Source: Diprion similis
Lineage: Eukaryota; Arthropoda; Insecta; Hymenoptera; Diprionidae
DNA length: 64,000 nucleotides
Assembly (NCBI RefSeq): GCF_021155765.1
Contig: NC_060105.1
Span: forward strand, 13,673,001-13,737,000
Reading direction: 5' to 3'
This document shows positions 12,340 through 22,600 of this stretch, piece by piece; the stretch's first letter is position 1; every line of letters begins with the position of its first letter. A program made the position numbers and the translations under genes. A model generated the notes under the pieces. That model did not search any database, was not told the origin of the DNA, and worked only from the letters and a program-made list of their open reading frames with translations.

Positions 12340-13830
12340 ATTTCGGAGAGAATCTGAGATATGCCCTTTTTGGCCCCTGAAATGCGGGAAATGTGGGAAT
12401 AGTGACATATGTCAAAATACCACACATTTTTTACACGATTTTCGGGATTTAAGTAATTTTTTTAAATTCCGAAAGAGTGATACGCCGTCTAAATTTGAAC
12501 CCTTTCCGTTCGTTTATTTATTTAATGTAAGAGGAAAAAGGGTGAGTTTACTCGATCGGTAAGGGTAGGAGTGCTCATGCTCTTAAGGTACTTATAAAGA
12601 CTCGTTGTACACCTCGAAAACGCGGGGACGCAAGACTCTTATACCGCTTAAGCGATTAGAGTGAATCTTGGGCAATTAATGCCTTATTTTGGCAAAAAGT
12701 GGAGCGTCTTTTTACTTTTTCAAAATTTTGAAAAAAATTTTACAGATTGGTTACCACTCACAGAAATTGGCCAAATTTTCACAGTTGCACTGAATGGATC
12801 GACCTATCCGGTATTATGCCACTCGGCGGTGATGAAGCACACATTTTGAGCCCAGTTACATGAGATTTGATGGTGAAATGAGGAAATGGCAGCTGATCTG
12901 GTTTTCGATTATGAAGAACACCGAAATCTCATTTTGGCGACATTTGTTACAGACATTACGCGCATGCCGGTAATGTATGCGTGTAATGTCGGTAAGAAAT
13001 TACCGACAAATGTCACCAAAATGAGATTTCAGTGTTCTTCGTAAGCGAAAACCAGGTCAGCTGCCATTTCGTCAATTCGCCATCAAATCTCATGGGACTG
13101 GGCTCAAAATGTGTGTTTCATCACCGCCGAGTGGCTTTATACCGAATTGTTCGATCTATTCAGTGCAACTGTGAAAATTTGGCCAATTTCTGTGGGTGGT
13201 AACTAATCTGTACATTTTTTTTTCCTTTTTTTGAAAAAGTAAAGAGACGCTCTACTTTTTTCCAAAATAAGGCATTAATTGCCCAAGTTTCACTCTAATC
13301 GCTTAAGCGGTAAAGGAGTCTTGCATCCCCGCGTTTTCGAGGTATACAACGGGTTTTATAAGCACCTTAACACGATGTAGCAGTCCTACCTTTACCGACC
13401 GAGCGAACGGTCGGTACGGCCAAGCGTTCCTTGGTTGGAATGTTCCTTGGTCGGAACACTCGGGTGATCGCGAGAGCATCTTTTATTTACGAAATTATTG
13501 TAATTACTAGTTTTCTTGTAGCGGCCTCAATATTGTATTAAAACAGTCTCACGATGGCTCATTTTACTCCTCATTCTTTCCAGAATGAAGAAAGGTCCCT
13601 CAAATATGCACTTTTTTGCCCTTGAAATGCGTGAAATGTCGGAATAGCGATACGTGTCAAAAAACCACACATTTTTTTCACGATTTTTGGAATATAAATA
13701 ACCTTCCTCGATTCCGTTACAAAACATCTATGCATCCTCAAAATTTCAACCCATTCCGATGATTCGTTCATTTAATATAGAAAGAAAACTGATGAGTTCG
13801 CTCGATCGGTAAAGGTAGGACTGCTAGATC
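12340..13830. mobile_element. Large foldback between direct repeats
   Basis: Two direct repeats (about 12345-12560 and 13590-13815, both with GCCC-TGAAATGCG-GAAATG and CCACACATTTTTT) flank a long palindrome. The palindrome arms run 12553-12965 and about 12995-13406 and are imperfect reverse complements over some 400 bases, including the shared GCATTAATTGCCCAAG and GAGATTTGATGG-type stretches. Each arm starts with a sequence like GATCGGTAAAGGTAGGA, which also ends the second direct repeat. There is no coding capacity. It is a non-autonomous composite element; a single-arm relative is at 56262-56690. Confidence 0.8.
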
Positions 13831-16800
13831 GCGTTAAAGGCAACTTTCAGACACTAGTGTTTACTGGGTGGGTTCGTTACTTCATCGACCAGCTCGATTC
13901 AGGTGGTAATCAATGGGTTGTCGAATAAAGGTCCTATATTGAATCATTGAGTGTCACCCTGCTGCGATATACGATTAAATTTCTTAACAATCCGATATCA
14001 GAGCCAATGTAAAAAAATTCGCAAATGTAAGAAATAAATCGGTTAATAAATCATTTGCATGGATTTTTTTCATCCATAATAATGTTTCAGCGTAGAAATT
14101 GGACCGAGTACGGCTTAGCTTAATTCAACGATGATACCTTCACTTTTAAGGTTATAAGAGCACAGTTGTGTTGAAATAATCGGGATAATGAAAAAGGAAG
14201 CATTTGAGCGTGCTCTAAAATGTACGTGTAAAAATTTATGAGGTATATTTCACATAAAAGGAGAGTTGCCTGTCAAATGATCATCAAAAAATTATTCTAT
14301 TGATAAGTCTGACCAACTGGCGATTATTTTGAGTTTGATGTAGAAAATTTGTATGGCGCAGAATAGCATGCTTTGTGGGATACATTGTATGATTATGGAA
14401 AATCACCAGAAGATCACTTGAGAATTGTTTATGATTTCAAAGAAAGTCGCCCCTTCGACCATCATCGTTGAATCCGTCCACAGATTTCATTGTACAACTT
14501 TATGATGCAACAAACACAGATTTTTTAATATCACTTTAGGAAGTTTTAAAATTTTTACACATTCAGAATTTGAAGTCAAATCTTTCAGCAAAATTATTGT
14601 GATACAAATTTAACAGCAAAGTTTCATATAAATTGACTTTCATGTAATTAGATGTTGGTCACTTCGAAGTAAAAGTTCACAAGATGGAGAAATTCTTCCA
14701 TATTTACTTTTGACCTTGTGTAGCTTTCAACAATCAAGTCGTGTGGTATGTAATGTTTGTTAACCAATTTTTAATTTCGTAGTTCCTGATTCAGAAATGA
14801 GATTTACCTAAAGTTCCTATCGATAAACTTTAATCAAAAACTCAATTCGGTGTTGATATCGAAATTCCATGATAAATAATTGTAAGTAAGAATATACAAA
14901 TTAGTCATATGTATCTAACTACATTAAATTGGTTTGATAAACTACGGAGCTGTCAATGGTACTAGACACGAAGCTAGTAGTCTTGCGAAGTTTAACTTTA
15001 TTCTCATGTAATCAGGCAAACTTGGTTTGACAATCTATAGCACCTTCATCAAACGAAATACATGCTGCGATGAAACCGTTTTGAAATAACCATAATGTTC
15101 CCAAATCATTCTCTCCAATTTCGAAGTTATCGATGTCTACCAAAAGTAGTTTATACATAAGAACGAGTAACAAATAAATTTGTACAAAAAGTAGTGATAT
15201 CCCCCCAACAAGCACCTTTGGTGCAAAAACTTTTCGCTAAGTAGATTTAAAATGTGGTAATCATCCACAAAAATACCTTCTTTGATCAAAAATGTATGCA
15301 TGTAATACCTTATACAAACAATGACATTTCACAAAACACAGCAACATAAATATTCTCATCCTTTATTAAAAAAGATTCAAATCACATAATACTGCCAAGT
15401 ACATGTCTGTTAATTTACAATAAAAGCATGTTTGAAACTTAACCCTTAACTTCCACATGTCTCTGGAATCACACTGCTGCCACACTAGGGTCAGACTGAC
15501 CCTAAACTTATCAAACTATAAATGATAATTAAGTATGAATAAAAAACAAAATACCCATACATTAACGTACTTTCAAAATACAGGTAAAATAGAACGGTGC
15601 CAATCGGACCTTAGTGTGGGAGTCAAAACTTAATAAAACTCTTCGACCGAGATATAAGCAGTGAATATCATCTGTGCTTTCGACGCCTAACTATAAGTGT
15701 GCTACCAAACCCTGCTGCCGCTGCGTACTTGCAAGCGAAGGATTGGCAACTGCTACATAATGGTATTGAAAATCCAGAAAAAAAATTGTAAAAAATACTA
15801 GTGGAACAATAATGCACTCATATTTAAAAAAACTCATCTTCTTCAAAGTCATTTTAAAATTGTACGATAGTGACTCGTCTTTCAACATTTATTATCTCAA
15901 TTCATCCCCATAAAACGAAACTCTCGAAAAATTCTTAGAATTAAAAAAAATTCAGATATTTTTCTAGGTGTATAAGAGATATAATTTTTTTATTCATAGA
16001 TCGTTGAATAATTTTAGTTTTTATCGTTACAAATTTTCTTAGAATAAGTTGAACTGAAGTATACTTTCACAATTTGCAGCTGGCGAGCAGTGCAGCTTGT
16101 TTGCAAAAATAACAGTAGCTTGTCCGTCAATTGTATCTGAGTGTTTTTGAAAAATATATGTTTTAGAAGAAAAAGCTGTATAAGCATTATTAGAAACACT
16201 GTATTATTACTGGTAAAAATTTCCCACCTACAAAAATTTCAGAGAAATTATATGGTGGTACTTTATCTGTATTTAATATTGCTTCAAAATTTTGAAGGTC
16301 AAATTTTTCTGAACAGTATTGAAAACAGTGCCAAAAAAATATTTAATAAAATCCAAATTTTCTTTCGTCTACATTAGCGCATTATTCAAGAGCATGACTT
16401 GACTGTTTTGAATTTCAGGACGATACCAACTGCCAAACTTTAGTGTTCTAAGAGAAGAGAAATGCCATTAAAAAAAATATATATTCCCAACACGTTTTTG
16501 TAACATTTAATTCATTGGAATTTCATTTAAATCTTATGCACCTTTTATCCGACGGTACCCTTTAATTCCAACAGCCCTAAATTACAGAGCTAATTGGGAA
16601 CTTTGGTGCATAATTTCAAAATTTGAATCTAAATGTTATATTTTACAACTCGTTGAGAAATATTTCTTGATCTACAAAGTGACATGGAAATTTGTGAAGA
16701 TTTAAAAAAGGGTGCAATGACATGTAGATTGAGTATGTCAAAGTTTCGCTGACTCGATAACAAGCACCAAGAAAATTTTTCAATCAACCTTGTCAAGCTA

Positions 16801-18950
16801 CTTTGAACAGCAAAGTCCCTTCAACTCTAGTCAATAAGAAAATTCTTTCACGCTACATATCGATCATCTGTTAAATCTAACTCACACAACTATAATGTTA
16901 TAGCTCTGTTATCAGTACCGGAACAACTTTAGATAAGTTTCAAAAGCGGTAGAATTCATACGAGTTTATCCAAGTTACAGAATGTTGAGATATGCTATTT
17001 CATTTTTCTCTGTGATTGATATTTTTCACAATATCAGATATACATATATTATGTAGTATATATGTATGGAGTGAGTATGGAGTGAAGGAAAAAATTTCAA
17101 ATAGCGTGAAAAAATCGTTTTGCTGGTGACATTTTGATATCGGTAAAAAATTTCTTTTTTCCTAATTCCAATCTTTTTAGAGTATTTCAGATTAACTGTT
17201 GATCTGTATACATATGAATTACGAACTGGATTTAGAATTTTTTCAGATTCATTCCAAGCGGAAAAATTTCTGATTCGAGATGGTAAAAATGTTGTATCCC
17301 AACTCTTCGTAAATGGATATATGACTACTTATGTTCAAGAGTTTATTTATGTTGGTGATACATGATATGCGGAAAGAATTGTACATAGATACTTTGTGCT
17401 CGAACAAATAAATAGTAGATATTCATTTCATACTCACGTAATGTCATGCCAGACATATTGTTTTCTTTCTCCATTAAATAACGAGTAATTGCTGATAAAT
17501 AACAACAAAAATATGTCGACGAATTTTTTTTCCACAAAAATAGACCACCGTGTTATTCAGCCATTTTTCATACACTAGAGGTATTTTAATTTCTTCTCTG
17601 GTTCAGTTGGGACAACTTTCGGTAGAGAATTTGCTAGTGGATTCAATGTCGTCAATAGTCCTTTTTAAATGTTCAAAATATCCCTAGATGAAATATAACA
17701 CCAAAAATCATAAATCATAGTCTGAAGCCATATTATGAGATCTTCGCACTACAGAGAATCATAATATTATTAAATTAGTACTATAACTAACTGACACCAT
17801 TATATTGAATCATTATTATGTAACACTAATACTTATACCATTTGCGAGCACGAAGTTTGGACCCGCATTGTAAGCAGCCTGTGGTATACACCATATTACC
17901 TCGGAGATACAACCAAACTGTAATACAATATAGTTTTAAACAATGCTATATAGAGCTCAATGTATTGAATACAAATTATCCAGTATGATTTGTAGAATCC
18001 TGTTCGAAACGCCGTATGGTAGGCAACTTTCTTTTATAAGCGTCCTGTTGCTACGTGTATCGGTATATTATGCTATGCCGTGGCTTATGGATCTATGATC
18101 TTATTTGTACCAAAGAGTACTCTTTGATTTATACCTTATAAATTAACATAGGTTTGTGGTGGTCTGAATTGTAGGGTTTGTTTAATAAATGTCTCAGCAT
18201 TATTAGAATGCTGTTGCTATAAGGTATTGGTTTGATAAATTAAATGTTCCGGTGTTAACTAATGATATTTCTAAAAATTGTACCCGCGTATTGGGGATAA
18301 TAGTTTTCCTTTACAATTAGAAAATATTAGTCTTACGAGATTTCGGAGGATCGTTCTAGTGAGTTTATTGCTGGTTATACAGCGTTGCCACGCATACAAT
18401 TTGGGTGATTTTATGGAGGTCTTACTGGCTCTATAAAGAGTTGATGTTTCGTACATTGTTATGTTTCGTTTCCAAAATTGGTATACATGCTATTGGCGTA
18501 AAGGCTCTCATGTTAATATTATAATGATGTATTCATCGCATTATAGCTTTCGGATTATTATTCAATTGCTGCGCGCTACAGAATCATCCGATGGGAATTG
18601 GCTTATCTTCAATGGTTCCATTGTCGTATCCCTAATACAATTTATACTCTTCACATAGTGTTCTGTATGATTCTGCATTTCAGATCTACATTGCCACCCA
18701 AATATACGTGCGCATTGCCTGCAATACGGTGTTTCTGAAAGAATTTTATAATACGTGTTAGATAATTTGTAATCACGATTCTGGAGGGTCCGTATACAGC
18801 CACTCGTTTTATAGATTATTGCAACATTGCACTGGGTTTATAAATTATTGCAGCATTGCGTTTACCTCTATATTGTATCGATTATGTATCTTTTGTCAAA
18901 CAGCCTTATCTATCTCCTTGTATGGTGTAGCATGGGTTGCCTATAGACAG
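13830..18950. other. Long gene-free intergenic stretch
   Basis: About 5 kb of AT-rich sequence between the foldback element and the IDH3B promoter MITEs. The open frames are short and I recognise no protein family. Two minor items stand out: a palindrome at 15489-15505 with a nearby TTAACCC (listed separately) and a short open stretch near 14365-14470 with no family resemblance that I can name. Confidence 0.5.
15439..15633. repeat. Possible piggyBac-type MITE end with GGGTCAG-x-CTGACCC palindrome
   Basis: TTAACCC at 15439-15445 resembles a piggyBac target TTAA plus CCC terminus, and about 45 bases inside lies the palindrome AGGGTCAGACTGACCCT. Subterminal palindromes of this form occur in many piggyBac-like elements. 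The candidate other end (TTAA at 15630-15633) shows only weak inverted similarity, so this remains a suggestion. Confidence 0.3.
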
Positions 18951-18956
18951 CTCTAA

Positions 18957-19087
18957 GGGTGCGTTCCGATATTAACTGCCAGGGCTGTCAACAATCTTTT
19001 ATCTCTGCTGCTCCATCAAGTGCATGAGTAGCTCTGCCTCTGTTCTAGGGAATTTTTAGCTTTGTCAGGTAATTTCGGAACGCACCC
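18957..19087. mobile_element. 131-bp MITE with TAA duplication (Harbinger-like), copy 1
   Basis: It starts GGGTGCGTTCCGATATT and ends with the complement AATTTCGGAACGCACCC, with TAA on both sides (18954-18956 and 19088-19090). The whole unit is close to palindromic. A 3-bp TWA target duplication is the mark of PIF/Harbinger elements. It lies about 600 bp upstream of the IDH3B start. Confidence 0.8.
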
Positions 19088-19223
19088 TAAGTTGCGTTAG
19101 CGCGTGCAATTGGCCACTTTCTTTTGGAGACAGATTTTGTTTCACTCTGAGATCAACTGCTGACAACCCGGTTGAATGATTAAAAATCAGCTAAAGAGAA
19201 AGACCGGTACTGCCGGCAGCCAA

Positions 19224-19503
19224 GGGTGCGTCCTGAAACTATTAGACAACGCAAAAAACTCCTAGAACACAGATAGAGCTACCCCCGAATTTGGTAGCGC
19301 AAAATAGACAAATTATTACTGTAGCACCGGGAGCGAATTTCGGAACATACTACACTGAGGGGTGCGTTCCGAAATCCGCTGACAGCGCTAAAAATTCCCT
19401 AGGACAGAGGCAGAGCTAAACGAACTCGGCTCACGAACTCAGCAGTGTAAAAGAGATAAATGATTGTTAATAGCACTGGGAGCTAATATATCGGAACGCT
19501 GTA
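19224..19503. repeat. Two more diverged copies of the GGGTGCGTTCC MITE
   Basis: Copy 2 (about 19224-19350, GGGTGCGTCCTGAAAC ... GAATTTCGGAACATAC) and copy 3 (about 19360-19503, GGGTGCGTTCCGAAAT ... TATCGGAACGC) share the internal CCTAG-ACA-AG-CAGAGCTA block with copy 1. They sit in near tandem and end under 100 bp above the DREF-type boxes of the IDH3B promoter. Ends are eroded and no clean target duplications remain. Confidence 0.7.
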
Positions 19504-19590
19504 CACGATGCCTGGGCCTCAGTACTTTCTCAGCATTTTCAAATGAAAATTCCGGCCAAATAAATTCTTGCCGTCTGCATTTTTTAGACA

Positions 19591-19629
19591 TATCGATAGC
19601 CGCCTTCGGAGTCGATAACATTATCGATA
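19591..19629. promoter_or_regulatory. Paired DREF-type TATCGATA boxes, IDH3B promoter
   Basis: Two perfect copies of the palindrome TATCGATA occur at 19591-19598 and 19622-19629, 58 and 89 bases upstream of the IDH3B start codon. In Drosophila this octamer (DRE) is bound by DREF at housekeeping core promoters. Function here is inferred from position and sequence. Confidence 0.6.
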
Positions 19630-19686
19630 GAAGCGATAAAATTTGCTAACTTCAAGCCATTCCAAGATTCGTCTTCTTCGTGAAAA

Positions 19687-22600
19687 ATGGCGCTACTTGC
19701 GAGGAAAGTCGGCAAGGTTCTTTCTCAGGTATATCTGACTTGTTTTACATAACGATTGACAAGCATCGTTCAAAATACAAACAAATTTTTCAACGAAGGT
19801 CTCACTGATTCCATCGATCACAGTGGAGAATCAATCTGACAATTTTATACAAATTGAGCATTATTCTGAAACTATGATAATTCATTTTGCAGTACTACTT
19901 AAATAAATTAAATATATTATTAAATTAAGACCAAAGCATTAGCTCTATATCAATACTCGCTTCTGTAACAGTTTCAACTGACAACCTTGAAATAATTCAG
20001 CATTTTGATAATGCGTCATATTTGTTACAACAACGTATTTTATTACATATCTATTTCTTCTCTTTGCCAATTCCAAATTATCCCCTGGTCTCGCCTTGAA
20101 TGCATCAATTTTATGTAAGGATTCTTGGAACTTTAGGCTGCCCAAAAAGGCCCGGTAGCCAGAACATTCCATCTGGGAGTTGTATATCAGCAGGACTCAG
20201 TGAGTGAATAACTTTGTCCTAGGGTAATTCATGAACTTGAATATTACACATTACATGTTAATATTTCTGCTATTCTTTTCAGGGTGTGCAAAAAGAGGCA
20301 AAAACAAAATGTACGCTGATCCCTGGAGACGGAGTAGGACCAGAACTTGTCTACTCTGTCCAAGAAGTTTTCAAAGCTGCAAATGTTCCCGTTGAATTTG
20401 AAACATTTTTCTTGTCTGAAGTCAACCCTACACTGAGTGCTCCTCTTGAACGAGTCTCTGGCAGTATCGCTAAGAATCGTGTTTGTTTGAAGGTATTAAC
20501 TTAACCACGTTTTAAGCGATATTACCTGCTTGCCGACATCAAATTTATTACAACCAGTGCTTTTTATTTGCCAGTTTTACTAACTTGAGCCCAACCAACA
20601 TTTCAATTATGCTAACGCAAGTTTAATTTGTGACTTATATTTCATTTTTATTTGAGATCAAGTAGAATTGTGTGTTCACTTGTTCAAAAGTGTTAATATG
20701 GTTTGATCAGAAAAAAGGGGTTCCTTTAACCCGTGACAAAGTCCCCTAAAATCCCACGAGTGCTGCAAGTTTGAAAATTGTCTTTGTACATTTGATTTGA
20801 ATTAGAAATTAGTTTCGTTTCTCCATATGTTAGCTTACCTTCAAGTTATTCATTACGTACGCAATGAATTTCACAACCCTTCAATACAATATAAATAGAG
20901 CAAGTTCTTTTCATTAGCAACTTACGATTTTCTGTTAAAATTCACAAAGTGCATTTTATTTGGATACCCATCAGGCACTTTTCAATTTTCTGCAGCAATT
21001 TATATGCTAATTACAGCTGTGATCCTATCGGATGAAATCTTACGTGCCATTTTCGTTAACATCAGTTATCTAGAGTATTGGTAGATGCAAAGAATTTTGG
21101 TATAGCGCATGAGTGGCAATACGGTAGTGATTGTTCTATGAATAAGCGCTCCATGGTTGGCTCCTTATCTGATATACTTTATCTTTAATGTTTATGTTTT
21201 TATTCGACACAATCATCTCCATTGCAATAAATTATGGTTCAAATAGGTCTTTCTTTGATAGAACTATCAAGGATACACGAGACTAAGATGAATTTTTTAA
21301 TTTACATCCTCTATAATGCTACACCAGGGAAAAACTATGGTTAAGCTCATCAGAACGGCGATTAAGGGTGTGAAAACACAAATTTAATCACGACATTTAA
21401 ATACCTATTGATCCAATTTTATTGCAGATGCAAGCAGGCAATGAAATATTTATTTTATTAACTGATATTTAGTCGAAATAAAAAATATCGGTATTTTCCC
21501 ACCCGTACCTGCCATTCTGCTTGGTTCAACTATACTTTTTTCTCTGCATAGCTTTATTCTAGACTGTGAAAGGTACTTGGACAGAATTTCATTCGGTGAT
21601 CTTAAAGTTTTCGGCATTCAAAGATACATAAAATATCACTCAATTCCTGAATTATTAATAAACTGTAATAAACGAAGAGAAGACTTTAAAATTTGCATCA
21701 CCTAAATGTCTCATGGCAAATGAATACTGTTTGTCATGGCTACTTAAAATTGAAGAAATGTAGTATGGGGATCGTGCGTGAGCTGTAGAGAGCAGTACCA
21801 CTGCCGAAGAGTGTGCTGTCTCGCGTCCAAATATCCGAATAGTGTGGTGATATTTTGACTTTTAGCAATACGAAAATAAAACAATATCGCAAATAAAAAT
21901 GTTAAAAGTAATAAAATATGGTTTTCGACCTATAATTAACGATCGTGTCCAAGGCCAAAATGATACTGAGAGAAAAAAGTTGTTTGATTCGGGTCACGTT
22001 TTAAATGTAATGGAAATTTAAAACACGAAGAATGATACAGTTTTCACCGGCAAAGTTGTAGCTCAGACTCGTATGTCAATTCTTTACAATTTTAAAATAA
22101 CGGTAAGTATTAGATACTTAATAATTTAATATCTCTTAAACTTGCAGCTTGATTCCAATAGAAACATCCTGAATGCTGAGTGTTCGCGTAAAGCCACTAT
22201 ACCTGGAAAATGCAAACATATATGTGTACAGGCTCGCTATGTGAAATCTCCAGAAACTGCCTCGTCAAAAACAAGTCAGCTGCAAGAATATGGAAAATCT
22301 TCGCATAGACAATTATTGGGTTATGACAAAGGTGCAATAATGGCGAGTCTGTTTTCGCGAAACCCTTTATGCACCAAGGCATCTCAATTGAAACCTTGTC
22401 TGATATCATCAGACATCATTAGAAAGTCTTTGGTTCATATTCCACTGTCAACAATGCGGCCATTTGAAGAAAAGAACCAAGCAGAAATCATCACAGCAGA
22501 ATTGTTGGTCAAAATCGCAAAGTTGACCGAAAACAAAACCACAGAAGATGATGTCAAGAAAGTGACACTGGAGATATTCATGCTTCAGACGGACAATGTA

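Noticed and set aside
13527..13771. Two overlapping 66-codon minus-strand frames
   Set aside because: They lie within the second direct repeat of the foldback element, and the sister repeat at 12.3-12.56 kb does not conserve the frame.
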